DNA from: an uncultured Clostridia bacterium
Lineage (GTDB): Bacteria > Bacillota > Clostridia > Oscillospirales > Ruminococcaceae
Direction: 5' to 3'
DNA: 11,054 bases
NCBI GenBank assembly: GCA_938014915.1
Contig: CALLQQ010000123.1
Coordinates: forward strand, 1-11,054
Below are positions 1-7,303 of this stretch, piece after piece (position 1 is the first letter of the stretch; every line of letters begins with the position of its first letter). Below the pieces are notes generated by a model. It was not told the DNA's origin, did no database searches, and worked only from the letters and a program-made list of their open reading frames with translations. Position numbers and translations under genes: made by a program.

Positions 1-2
1 AT

Positions 3-2117
3 GCTTTCATAGGTGAAGAAGATAGAGTAATTATCAACCTTGCGAATGAATGGGTCGGTGAAGGGTGGGTAGACGGCTGGGCACAAGGCCACAAAGAAGC
101 TATCAAAGTTATTCGTGATGCTGGATTAACCCACAACATCATGGTTGATGCTGCTGGCTGGGGACAATTCCCCGCGTCAGTTCATCAAAGGGGTAAAGAT
201 GTTCTGAATTCCGATCCGCTAAAGAACACAATTTTCTCCATACATATGTATGAATATGCGGGCGGGAATGAAGCAATGGTTAGGGAAAATATCGACAAAA
301 CCCTAGCACAAGGATTAGCACTATGTATCGGCGAATTTGGCTGGAAACATAGTGGCGGAGATGTCGACGAAGAAGCTATCCTCAGCTATTGTCAACAAAC
401 AAATACAGGCTGGCTAGCTTGGTCATGGCACGGTAATAGTGGCGGTGTTGAATATCTCGATTTAGTTACCGATCCTGCCGGTAAGACACTTACCGAATGG
501 GGACAAACAATCGTAAATTCAACATACGGCATGATGAATACATCGGTTATTTGCTCCGTGTTCGACGATTCGGACCCTATACCGACGACAACGACGGCGA
601 CAACGCACACGACGGCGACAACGCAGACCACAACGGGAACAACGTCGTCAACGGCGACACCGACAACGTCGACTACAACTACAACGAATACAACTGCAAC
701 CACCACAACAACACCTAATCCTGACGGATTCTATCAAAAGATAGAGGCCGAGGACGCACAAATGCGTGGTAGTGTTAAGGCAGGCTCATCGAGGGCTGGG
801 TATTCAGGTACAGGATATGCAACAGGTTTCGACCAATCGCCGAATAACGGATGGTCAATCGAAGTCAATATTCCGACCTCTGGACATTATAAATTCACTG
901 TGTCATCGGCGGCGGATTCCTACAAGCAAAATTTCCTTGTTCTTAACGGCACGAGCATTGCGACAATTGTGACGCAGGGCACGGGCGAATTTGAAACGAT
1001 AGTTTTCGATGGAATTTATATAGAAGCAGGTACTTCAATCCTATCCATTACTGAAAGTTGGGGCTGGTTCGACCTTGATTATATTATAATCGAATCGGGC
1101 GAGGGGATTAAGTCCTCAGTATATACCGACATTGATACAAATCTATCGAATGAAAATTCCAATGCTAAAACAAAGGCTATATGGGATTACCTTGTTGAAA
1201 ATTATGGCGAGCGAGTAATCTCCGGTCAATATGCTGCACATAATTCAAGTGCGGAAATTGAGGCAATTTATAGAGAAACGGGCAAACTCCCAGCACTAAG
1301 AGGATTCGACTTCATATTCATGTCACCTAATACGGATTGGCATTGTGAAGATGAAACACAGCTTGCTATTGATTGGTCGAATCAAGGCGGACTTGTTTCG
1401 TTCTCATGGCATTGGCATTCGCCAAAAGGACCGCATGCATTCTACACCGAGGATACCGATTTTGATCTGGCGAAAGGCGTGACATCTCTTGACGTTGCAA
1501 ATATGCCATTGTCCGAGGTTAAAAGTCTATATGAAAGTGGACAAATCACGGAAGAATGTTATTTGCTAATTCGTGATATTGATGCAATTTCCGACCAACT
1601 GGCGAAGCTTGAAAGAAATGATGTTACCGTTCTATGGCGCCCGATACATGAGGCAAGTGGCGGATGGTTCTGGTGGGGGAATGCTGGCCCCGATGCGTAT
1701 AAATGGCTATGGAGAACAATGTACGAAAGACAGACGAACTTCCATAATCTTAGCAACTTAATTTGGGTATGGAATGCGCAAGATGCCGACTGGTATGTTG
1801 GTGATGAATATTGCGATATTGTCGGTTATGACGTATATGCCGAATATCATAACTACTCCCCGCAGACTGATAAATTTGCGGAGGCGGTGGACTATTCGCA
1901 AGGTAAAAAGATGGTGGCACTCAGTGAGAACGCCGTCATACCCGATCCGGACCTGCTAATTCGTGATAATGTATATTGGTCATGGTTCAATGTTTGGTAT
2001 GGTGACTTCATATTTGATGGCTATAATCTCAACGGACTTTATACAGAAGTTGACATGGTCAAAAAGATATATAATCATGAAACAGTGATAACTCTTGACG
2101 AGTTACCCAATTTCTAA
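3..2117 (+). CDS. Secreted beta-mannanase, GH5_8 - Thr-rich linker - CBM35 - GH26 (5' partial)
   Basis: Two catalytic modules of mannan-cleaving families sit in one chain; the product would hydrolyse beta-1,4-mannan or glucomannan outside the cell. The frame is open from base 3, so the signal peptide and first part of the GH5 barrel lie upstream; the ATG at 141 is internal. Counting the codon at base 3 as residue 1: GH5 runs to about 180, with acid/base Glu16 in NEW and nucleophile Glu111 in IGEFG. The stretches VDAAGWGQ, SIHMYEYAG and LAWSWHGNSGG are typical of bacterial GH5_8 mannanases. A Thr-rich linker spans about 194-242. A CBM35 (IEAEDA onward) spans about 245-366. GH26 spans about 371-700, with acid/base Glu550 in RPIHEASGGWFWWG and nucleophile Glu642 in ALSENA, 92 residues apart as expected for the family. 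All four catalytic Glu are present, so both modules look active. No dockerin or sorting signal follows; the protein ends shortly after GH26. Assignment of both families is strong; exact substrate preference is inferred. Confidence 0.95.
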   Translation, partial: AFIGEEDRVIINLANEWVGEGWVDGWAQGHKEAIKVIRDAGLTHNIMVDAAGWGQFPASVHQRGKDVLNSDPLKNTIFSIHMYEYAGGNEAMVRENIDKTLAQGLALCIGEFGWKHSGGDVDEEAILSYCQQTNTGWLAWSWHGNSGGVEYLDLVTDPAGKTLTEWGQTIVNSTYGMMNTSVICSVFDDSDPIPTTTTATTHTTATTQTTTGTTSSTATPTTSTTTTTNTTATTTTTPNPDGFYQKIEAEDAQMRGSVKAGSSRAGYSGTGYATGFDQSPNNGWSIEVNIPTSGHYKFTVSSAADSYKQNFLVLNGTSIATIVTQGTGEFETIVFDGIYIEAGTSILSITESWGWFDLDYIIIESGEGIKSSVYTDIDTNLSNENSNAKTKAIWDYLVENYGERVISGQYAAHNSSAEIEAIYRETGKLPALRGFDFIFMSPNTDWHCEDETQLAIDWSNQGGLVSFSWHWHSPKGPHAFYTEDTDFDLAKGVTSLDVANMPLSEVKSLYESGQITEECYLLIRDIDAISDQLAKLERNDVTVLWRPIHEASGGWFWWGNAGPDAYKWLWRTMYERQTNFHNLSNLIWVWNAQDADWYVGDEYCDIVGYDVYAEYHNYSPQTDKFAEAVDYSQGKKMVALSENAVIPDPDLLIRDNVYWSWFNVWYGDFIFDGYNLNGLYTEVDMVKKIYNHETVITLDELPNF
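591..626 (+). repeat. 18-bp tandem duplication in the Thr-rich linker
   Basis: Two adjacent 18-bp units (591-608 and 609-626) differ only in the last base, c versus g. They encode TTATTH and TTATTQ in frame. This looks like slippage-driven growth of the Thr-rich linker between the GH5 and CBM35 modules. It is a coding repeat, not a regulatory element. Confidence 0.85.
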
Positions 2118-2140
2118 TTCGGTGTTGAACAAGTTTATAT

Positions 2141-2173
2141 AAAAATAGTCCCTTATTTAAGGGACTATTTTTT
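2141..2173. terminator. Bidirectional Rho-independent terminator
   Basis: A perfect 15-bp inverted repeat (arms 2141-2155 and 2158-2172, 2-base spacer) has a GC-rich core (agtccct/agggact) and A and T runs at its outer edges. It lies between the stop of the mannanase gene and the stop of the convergent CapA-like gene, so it can end transcription from both sides. Confidence 0.93.
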
Positions 2174-2190
2174 GTCTATGTAGTAGAATT

Positions 2191-3405
2191 TCACTCAATA
2201 GTGAGGAATTCTTCCGGTATGTTTTCATCTATGATACCTTGCACGAGTTCCATGTTAAACCCGTTTGAATAGCGCAGCCCATGCAAATTAGCTAGTTCCT
2301 GCGTATATTTACTGTACGGGATAATCCGCGCATCTTTGTAATTAGCCTCAAATTGAGTTATGAGCGGAATCGCCTTAACATCTTCAATGGTGATTTTGCC
2401 ACTTTCACCATTCTTCACTACATTGAAGTCGGCGAGCATACCGACCATAGCCTTAGGATTGCTCATTGCAGATATGAAATTACCAAGGCAGTAGAAAACA
2501 AAAGCATCGTCACCGCTAGGCTTTTTTAGATACTGCATTGACTGGACTGTGTGCGGCTGTGTTCCGATAATTATATCCGTGCCCCAATTCACTAGATCCC
2601 GTGCTAGTGAGAATTGCTGATCGGTAATAGTATTGGAAACTTCCACTCCCCAGTGGATATTCACAATTACAACGTCGGACACTTCTCTAGCTAATTCTAC
2701 TTGCTTTTTCATTCCTTTAATATCGTGTGTGTAAATTATCTTGCAGGGGGAAGATTCGGGCAAGCTCAGCCCATTAGTATGTTCCATAAAGCCAAGGAAT
2801 GAGAAGGTAATGCCATTAATCGTCTTTGTACGAATGTCATTCATATCATCTTCATCACGATACGCACCGACGACGGGCACATCTTTGCCGTCCCAGTAAT
2901 CGAGAGTTGCAATAAGTCCTCTTTCGCCCTTGTCGATAACATGGTTATTTGCTATGCTAAAAGCATTGAATCCCATTGAAAGCATCTTATCACCGAGATC
3001 GGTCGGGGAGGAAAATAGCGGATATGACGACGGGGGGAACACATCATTCACAATTGTTTCTTGATTCAATATGGCAAGATCCGCTACCGAAATATAGTCG
3101 AGGACTTGTTCGTAGGGGAAGTCGAAATTATATTCGCCGTTCGTTCCCACCCTTTTCGCCCTATTATAGATTGATGAATGTATTAGGTTGTCGCCTGCCG
3201 CCACGATTCTCACAACGGAATCGGGCACGGGCTCCGACGGAATCGGCTTTTCTGTTTGTGCGGTCGTCGTGGTAGTTGTGGTTGTAGCCGCCGATGAATC
3301 TTTATCATTGTTCGCACACCCGACGAAAGATATTGTTAAAATAAGAGCCAGCATTATAGCTATAATTTTTATAGAAGTTCCTGTTAGCGCATTTGGTTTA
3401 GACAA
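2191..3405 (-). CDS. CapA-family (poly-gamma-glutamate capsule type) lipoprotein
   Basis: This is a 404-residue protein with a bacterial lipoprotein signal: a hydrophobic helix at about 12-29 and a lipobox-like FVGC with Cys30. A Thr run (41-48) tethers the globular domain to the outer face of the membrane. The CapA metallophosphatase-like fold follows from about 65, with family motifs GDN (71-73) and His76, NQE (114-116), NNH (153-155), HWGVE (His251) and GTQPH (His285). These are the predicted metal and active-site residues of the calcineurin-like superfamily. CapA/PgsA proteins take part in poly-gamma-glutamate synthesis or export, but no capB, capC or pgs genes are nearby, so a capsule role is not supported here. 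Many clostridial CapA-like lipoproteins are solitary and of unknown substrate. The start is TTG at 3405, set by a strong ribosome binding site. The lipobox lacks the usual Leu at -3 (Phe instead) but is acceptable. Confidence 0.9.
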   Translation of the reverse strand: MSKPNALTGTSIKIIAIMLALILTISFVGCANNDKDSSAATTTTTTTTAQTEKPIPSEPVPDSVVRIVAAGDNLIHSSIYNRAKRVGTNGEYNFDFPYEQVLDYISVADLAILNQETIVNDVFPPSSYPLFSSPTDLGDKMLSMGFNAFSIANNHVIDKGERGLIATLDYWDGKDVPVVGAYRDEDDMNDIRTKTINGITFSFLGFMEHTNGLSLPESSPCKIIYTHDIKGMKKQVELAREVSDVVIVNIHWGVEVSNTITDQQFSLARDLVNWGTDIIIGTQPHTVQSMQYLKKPSGDDAFVFYCLGNFISAMSNPKAMVGMLADFNVVKNGESGKITIEDVKAIPLITQFEANYKDARIIPYSKYTQELANLHGLRYSNGFNMELVQGIIDENIPEEFLTIE

Positions 3406-3420
3406 ATTTACATCTCCTTA
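3403..3420 (-). promoter_or_regulatory. Ribosome binding site fixing a TTG start
   Basis: Read on the minus strand, taaggag is followed by 8-9 bases and then TTG (3405-3403) in the CapA frame. The only nearby ATG, inside this spacer, is followed at once by a TAA stop and cannot be the start. Confidence 0.85.
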
Positions 3421-3436
3421 TAATCGGTTTGATACT

Positions 3437-3465
3437 ATTATATCAGCATTTCCACTTAATTTCTA
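3437..3465 (-). promoter_or_regulatory. Sigma-A-type promoter for the CapA-like gene
   Basis: On the minus strand a perfect TATAAT (3442-3437) is preceded by TGA, giving an extended -10 (TGn). A -35-like TAGAAA (3465-3460) lies 17 bases upstream. The -10 box ends about 30 bases before the TTG start. The -35 matches 4 of 6 consensus bases. Confidence 0.7.
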
Positions 3466-3547
3466 CATATTTAGGGGGAAAGTTATTCGGCGGCGGGTAG
3501 AATCAATTCCAACAAGAAAAAATGTGCGTAAATTCTATCGGGCTACA

Positions 3548-3576
3548 TTGATTTTCTGACATTTCTATGCTATTCT
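3548..3576 (+). promoter_or_regulatory. Probable promoter for the DUF1287 gene
   Basis: TTGATT (3548-3553) and TATTCT (3571-3576) are separated by 17 bases, 37 bases before the GTG start. With the opposite promoter at 3437-3465 this makes a divergent promoter region. The match is reasonable but not perfect; TATGCT at 3566 is an alternative -10. Confidence 0.5.
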
Positions 3577-3613
3577 TAATGGGGATGTTACTATAAAATG
3601 GGAGGCGAAGAAA

Positions 3614-4342
3614 GTGAAGTCCAGTAAAAGCAAATTGAGCAGGAGGAGTATATTCATCACTTTTCTTGTCTGTATAGCCGTATGTGCGGCTATTGTGATG
3701 ATTAAGATGTTTTTCGGCACATCAATGGGGAAATACTACACAGCCGAGGATTTTGGCATACAGACAATTCACAGCTCAGTCGATTTCAACAATAATGGCA
3801 TTGATGATTATACAGATATATTGCTAGGCGCACGGGCGGATGCCAAAAACCGCCCCCGTTACGATGGTGCCTATCATGCGGGCGGATACCCTCCCGACAA
3901 TATCGGCGTTTGCACTGATGTAGTGTGGAGAGCATTTAAGAATGCTGGATATAGCCTAAAAGATATGGTTGATGCCGATATTGAGGAGAATATAGATCTA
4001 TATCCCCGTGTAGATGGCAAAAGGGACAGCAATATTGACTTTCGCCGTGTGCCGAATTTGATGGTATTTTTTGAACGAAAGGCAATTTCTTTGTCACTCG
4101 ATACGAACGACATCGGTGATTGGCAGCCGGGCGATATCGTCACATTCAACAACAATCACATTGCAATAGTTTCCGATCGTCGCAATAGCGACGGTGTGCC
4201 GCTCATTATCCATAATGCTGGACAACGCAACCGTGAAGATGATAGGTTGCGCAGTTGGGGCGGAATAAGCGGTCATTTTAGATTTGATGCGAGCAGGCTG
4301 GACGAATCCGAATTAATAGCCTTCCATAATAGCAATTATTAA
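3614..4342 (+). CDS. DUF1287 family protein, membrane-anchored NlpC/P60-like
   Basis: A 242-residue protein with a basic N-terminus and one membrane segment (about 12-34) that leaves the rest outside the cell. The body matches the DUF1287 family: RYDGAY near the start of the domain, GVCTDVVWRAF with Cys100, RVPNLMVFF, WQPGDIV, NNHIAIVSD with His182, and IIHNAG with His200. The Cys/His arrangement resembles papain-like NlpC/P60 and related amidase or peptidase folds, so an envelope or peptidoglycan-related hydrolase role is plausible; the biochemical activity is not established for the family as far as I know. The start is GTG at 3614, placed 8 bases after ggagg (3601-3605); the ATG at 3598 is in another frame. 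It is transcribed away from the CapA-like lipoprotein gene and followed by a hairpin. The family call is firm, the activity is inferred. Confidence 0.88.
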   Translation: MKSSKSKLSRRSIFITFLVCIAVCAAIVMIKMFFGTSMGKYYTAEDFGIQTIHSSVDFNNNGIDDYTDILLGARADAKNRPRYDGAYHAGGYPPDNIGVCTDVVWRAFKNAGYSLKDMVDADIEENIDLYPRVDGKRDSNIDFRRVPNLMVFFERKAISLSLDTNDIGDWQPGDIVTFNNNHIAIVSDRRNSDGVPLIIHNAGQRNREDDRLRSWGGISGHFRFDASRLDESELIAFHNSNY

Positions 4343-4359
4343 TAATGCTATTATGAAGA

Positions 4360-4397
4360 ATAAATTCCCCCTACCAAAAGCGGTAAGGGGAATTTAT
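4360..4397. terminator. Hairpin terminator between the DUF1287 gene and the tRNA
   Basis: An 11-bp stem (4360-4370 with 4387-4397, core TTCCCC/GGGGAA) is extended by TACC/GGTA (4372-4375 with 4382-4385) after one C-A mismatch. The outer ends are A/T-rich. It lies between a plus-strand gene and the 3' end of a minus-strand tRNA, so it may serve both. The U-tract is weak on either strand. Confidence 0.7.
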
Positions 4398-4399
4398 AT

Positions 4400-4476
4400 T
4401 GGTATGCCCGATGCGATTCGAACGCATGGCCTTCAGAGTCGGAGTCTGACACTCTATCCAACTGAGCTACGGGCAC
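4400..4476 (-). tRNA. tRNA-Arg (anticodon CCG)
   Basis: The minus strand folds into a full 77-base cloverleaf. It has a 7-bp acceptor stem (GTGCCCG/CGGGCAT, first pair G-U), a D-arm GCTC/GAGT, an anticodon stem TCAGA/TCTGA with loop CTCCGAC, a 5-base variable region and a perfect T-arm ATGCG-TTCGAAT-CGCAT. The discriminator base is A, and CCA is encoded in the DNA (4402-4400). Anticodon CCG reads CGG, hence arginine. Base 37 is A rather than the G usual in well-studied bacterial tRNA-Arg(CCG). Confidence 0.96.
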
Positions 4477-4535
4477 GAATGTAAAATTCACATAATAAAT
4501 GATGTATCACGGCAAAGTCACATTACTAAGATAAT

Positions 4536-4564
4536 ATTATAGCATTTAAGCTAGGAAAATACAA
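4536..4564 (-). promoter_or_regulatory. Probable promoter for tRNA-Arg
   Basis: On the minus strand TTGTAT (4564-4559) and a perfect TATAAT (4541-4536) are 17 bases apart, about 60 bases before the tRNA 5' end. The -10 box is perfect; the -35 box keeps only TTG of the consensus. Confidence 0.6.
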
Positions 4565-4665
4565 CATCAATTTTCCCTTTTTATAAAGTATATCACATTC
4601 TAATACTGCATTACAGTTGTTAAACTAATGTTTTTCTATCGGGGGCGACATCAATCGACAAATAA

Positions 4666-4734
4666 ACAAACAGATAGAATGCAGTTGCAATAAATTACCA
4701 TAAATATCTGTTTGTGAGTGGTAATAATATTGCA
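4666..4734. repeat. Two interleaved inverted repeats upstream of murD
   Basis: Arm A (4666-4676, ACAAACAGATA) is the perfect reverse complement of A' (4705-4715). Arm B (4686-4699, TGCAATAAATTACC) pairs with B' (4720-4734) over 13 pairs with a small internal loop of 1 and 2 bases. The order is A-B-A'-B', so the two repeats interlock, and B' overlaps the -35 box of the murD promoter. This could be an operator region or alternative RNA folds; which of these is unknown. Confidence 0.7.
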
Positions 4735-4758
4735 TTTTCTTTCATCAGGCTGTATAAT
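4730..4758 (+). promoter_or_regulatory. Probable murD operon promoter
   Basis: TTGCAT (4730-4735) and a perfect TATAAT (4753-4758) are 17 bases apart, 55 bases before the murD ATG. It would drive murD and the co-oriented genes that follow. The -35 box overlaps the right arm of an inverted repeat, a natural position for repression. Confidence 0.7.
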
Positions 4759-4813
4759 AGAATAGAAAAAAGAGAACAAAAATTTAAAGATAGAGTTAAT
4801 AGGGGGATATAAT

Positions 4814-6202
4814 ATGACGGAGATAATGCAGTTCTTTGAAGATTTAAAAGGGAAGAAAGTTGCATTCATCGGCATTGGAGTTAGCCATAGGCAGTTAATT
4901 GAGATGCTGCTTAAAAAGGGCATTGATATTTGCATATGCGATAGGAAATCACAGGAGGAGCTGGGCGAGGATTATATAAATTTGCGTGAAATGGGTGCAG
5001 AATTTTCGCTTGGTGACGAATACCTCAATTCGATATGGGGCGCCGACATCATATTCCGCACACCGGGAATGTATTATAATCATCCGGCACTAATTAAAGC
5101 ACGACAAATGGGCAAGATTATTACATCGGAGATGGAGATTTTCTTCAGGTTATGCCCGTGCAAAATCTATGCCGTGACGGGTTCCGACGGTAAAACGACT
5201 ACAACTACAATAATAGCAAAGCTCTTTGAAAGTGAGGGGAGAACTGTTCACCTTGGCGGAAATATCGGCAGGGCGCTCCTCCCTATTATAGAACAAATCA
5301 AGGAAGATGATATTGCCGTTGTCGAGCTTTCGAGTTTTCAGCTAATTTCTATGACGACATCGCCCGATGTTGCGGTAATCACGAATATTTCTCCAAATCA
5401 TCTTGATGTGCATGGAACGATGGAGGAATATATCGACGCAAAGAAAAATCTAATTCGCTATCAGGGTGAGAATAGTAGGACTGTCCTCAACTTGGATAAT
5501 GAGGAATGTATGAAATTTGCGCCGCTTGTCCGTGGGGAGCTTATCGAATTTTCAAGGAAGGAAATCCCCGAAAAAGGCGCCTATCTTGGTTCGGACGGCT
5601 ATATATATCTTAGCAATCATGATAATGCGACACGCCTATTCAAAAGTGAGCATATTAGAATACCGGGCGACCATAATATTGAGAACTTCCTTGCGGCAAT
5701 ATCGGCGGTGCAGGGTGATGTTTCCGAACAAAATATGCATATGGTTGCGCTGGAATTCCGTGGTGTCGAGCATAGAATTGAATTCGTGAGGGAACATGAT
5801 GGTATACGGTGGTATAATGATTCTATCGCAACATCACCAACGAGAATGATAGCAGGGCTGAATGCCTTTAACCGAAAATTAATTATAATCGCTGGCGGTT
5901 ATGATAAGGAAATTCCCTTTGAACCGCTTGCACCAATTGTGAACAGACGGGTAAAAGCTTTAATTTTGATGGGACAGACCGCAGACAAGATTGAAGCAGC
6001 TGTAAAAAGTGATGTCAATTATGACGATAAAAGCATCTCAATCCACCGTGCTAACGATATGGAAAATGCGGTTGCAATAGCTAGGGAAATTGCACGTAAA
6101 GGCGATATAGTTAGCCTATCCCCAGCGTCGGCTAGCTTTGATAAATACGATAATTTTGAGCAAAGAGGGCAGCATTTTAAAGATATAGTAAATAACATCT
6201 AA
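4814..6202 (+). CDS. murD: UDP-N-acetylmuramoyl-L-alanine--D-glutamate ligase
   Basis: MurD joins D-glutamate to UDP-MurNAc-L-Ala with ATP in the cytoplasm, the second peptide step of peptidoglycan precursor synthesis. The 462-residue length is usual. An N-terminal Rossmann-like domain (FIGIGVSHRQLI) binds the UDP part. The ATP loop is GSDGKT (123-128); VELSSFQ (Glu171) and SPNHLDVHG (His196) follow. Lys210 in DAKKNL matches the carbamylated lysine position. The C-terminal domain begins around GVEHRIE (319-) and has WYNDSIATSP (Asp336). The first ATG is preferred because agggggg-like bases lie 7 bases before it; the second Met (4826) has too short a spacing. It stands outside a division and cell wall cluster and heads a run of same-direction genes, with the next gene starting within 9-36 bases of its stop. 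Confidence 0.96.
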   Translation: MTEIMQFFEDLKGKKVAFIGIGVSHRQLIEMLLKKGIDICICDRKSQEELGEDYINLREMGAEFSLGDEYLNSIWGADIIFRTPGMYYNHPALIKARQMGKIITSEMEIFFRLCPCKIYAVTGSDGKTTTTTIIAKLFESEGRTVHLGGNIGRALLPIIEQIKEDDIAVVELSSFQLISMTTSPDVAVITNISPNHLDVHGTMEEYIDAKKNLIRYQGENSRTVLNLDNEECMKFAPLVRGELIEFSRKEIPEKGAYLGSDGYIYLSNHDNATRLFKSEHIRIPGDHNIENFLAAISAVQGDVSEQNMHMVALEFRGVEHRIEFVREHDGIRWYNDSIATSPTRMIAGLNAFNRKLIIIAGGYDKEIPFEPLAPIVNRRVKALILMGQTADKIEAAVKSDVNYDDKSISIHRANDMENAVAIAREIARKGDIVSLSPASASFDKYDNFEQRGQHFKDIVNNI

Positions 6203-6238
6203 TGTTATATTATGACGGGTGAAAGGTATGATAATAGT

Positions 6239-7303
6239 ATGGAAGTTAAAGATATACTATATGGGCTAACTAGCGCATATGGAGTGTCGGGCGATGAGAA
6301 TTGCGCATCGGCACTAGCGAAGAAGTATCTAGAGAAGTACACATCGAATGTTGAAGTTGATTCGTTCAATAATGTAATTGCCTATATCGGGCAGCATGAT
6401 GAGGGGAAAAAGACTCTACTTCTTGATGCTCACATTGATGAAATTGGAATGATAGTAACATATATTGATGATGAAGGGTTTTTAAAAATTTCAAATTGCG
6501 GTGGTGTTGATAGGCGAATTCTCCTAGCATCACAGGTGATAGTCCATTCATCAATAACTGGCGAGCAGCTTGTCGGCATTATAACGTCGAAGCCGCCGCA
6601 TCTTAAAAAAGGCGACGAGGGTAAAAAAGCGCCCGAAATTGATGATATATCCATTGACGTCGGGCTAAGTGCCGAGCAGGCAAGGGAATCAATAGCGCTT
6701 GGCGATAGGGTGACTATCCATTCACAGACGAGGCAAATGCTAAATGATAGAGTCTGCTCAAAGGCGATGGACGACAGGGCAGGAGTGACGGCAATTCTAT
6801 GGGCAATTGAATTACTATCGAGGGAATACGGCGCAAGTCTTGATGAAGTAATACTGCCCTTTAATGTAGCCGTGCTATTTTCGTCACTGGAGGAAGTGAA
6901 TATCGGCGGCGCAAAAATAGCCTCTTACAAGATTGATGCTGATGAGGCGCTAGTTGTAGATGTTAGCTTTGCGCATACATTCGATGCGCCCGCACATAAA
7001 TGCGGTAAAATGGGTGATGGCGCCATGATCGGCATAGCACCAACACTTGATAGAGCGATTAGCGATAGGCTGATAAAATTAGGCAAGGAAAAGAATATCC
7101 CCTATCAGATTGAAGTTATGGCGGGTAAAACATCGACTAATGCTGATGCTATTAGCATTTCAAGAGATGGCGTTAGGACTTGCACTATTTCGATACCGCT
7201 TAGATATATGCACACACCAATTGAAACATTGCAAATTAGCGATATCCAGTCCGTATCAACACTAATATTTGAATATATTAAGAGGGGGTGCGATAATTGT
7301 TAA
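6239..7303 (+). CDS. M42 family metallo-aminopeptidase, first paralogue
   Basis: M42 enzymes are cytosolic, two-metal (Zn or Co) aminopeptidases that form large tetrahedral assemblies and trim peptides. From the Met at 6239 this protein has 354 residues, usual for the family. The expected metal and catalytic positions are present: His65 and Asp67 in DAHIDEIG, Asp178/Asp179 in MDDRAG, Glu218/Glu219 in SLEEVNIGGA, Asp241 in VVDVSFAHT and His325 in MHTPIE. The longest frame begins at ATG 6212, but that start has no ribosome binding site. Starting at 6239 gives MEVKDILYGLTSAYGVSGDE, which lines up with family N-termini and with the next gene; a gaaagg lies 12 bases upstream, a little far. The start is therefore moderately certain. 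Some older entries of this family are misnamed endoglucanase. The gene overlaps the next M42 gene by 7 bases. Confidence 0.92.
   Translation: MEVKDILYGLTSAYGVSGDENCASALAKKYLEKYTSNVEVDSFNNVIAYIGQHDEGKKTLLLDAHIDEIGMIVTYIDDEGFLKISNCGGVDRRILLASQVIVHSSITGEQLVGIITSKPPHLKKGDEGKKAPEIDDISIDVGLSAEQARESIALGDRVTIHSQTRQMLNDRVCSKAMDDRAGVTAILWAIELLSREYGASLDEVILPFNVAVLFSSLEEVNIGGAKIASYKIDADEALVVDVSFAHTFDAPAHKCGKMGDGAMIGIAPTLDRAISDRLIKLGKEKNIPYQIEVMAGKTSTNADAISISRDGVRTCTISIPLRYMHTPIETLQISDIQSVSTLIFEYIKRGCDNC
7282..7299 (+). promoter_or_regulatory. Ribosome binding site fixing a TTG start
   Basis: A gaggggg run (7282-7288) stands 8 bases before TTG (7297-7299), inside the end of the upstream gene. The first in-frame ATG (7309) is about 20 bases from it, too far. 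The TTG start overlaps the previous stop by 7 bases, suggesting translational coupling. Confidence 0.8.

Larger units (their letters stand above)
4477..4813. other. Intergenic region between tRNA-Arg and murD
   Basis: This 337-base AT-rich stretch holds the tRNA promoter (minus strand), two interleaved inverted repeats (4666-4734), the murD promoter (4730-4758) and its ribosome binding site (agggg at 4801-4806). I see no convincing gene in it. A minus-strand open frame through the right part is opposite murD and has no supporting ribosome binding site. Confidence 0.7.

Noticed and set aside
392..706. Val-rich open frame on the minus strand opposite the mannanase linker
   Set aside because: It is the antisense of the Thr-rich linker (ACN codons read backwards give GTN/NGT). 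No ribosome binding site; not a gene.
3188..3559. Plus-strand open frame across the CapA start with a Val run
   Set aside because: It mirrors the Thr run of the CapA-like lipoprotein on the opposite strand and crosses a well-supported promoter region.
4651..4935. Minus-strand open frame covering the murD promoter and 5' end
   Set aside because: It lies opposite murD, has Phe/Ile-rich AT-driven composition, and no ribosome binding site or family match that I recognise.
6192..6208. Small hairpin ATAACAT-CTA-ATGTTAT at the murD stop
   Set aside because: Only a 7-bp AT-rich stem with no T run; too weak for a terminator, and the genes are closely spaced and co-oriented.
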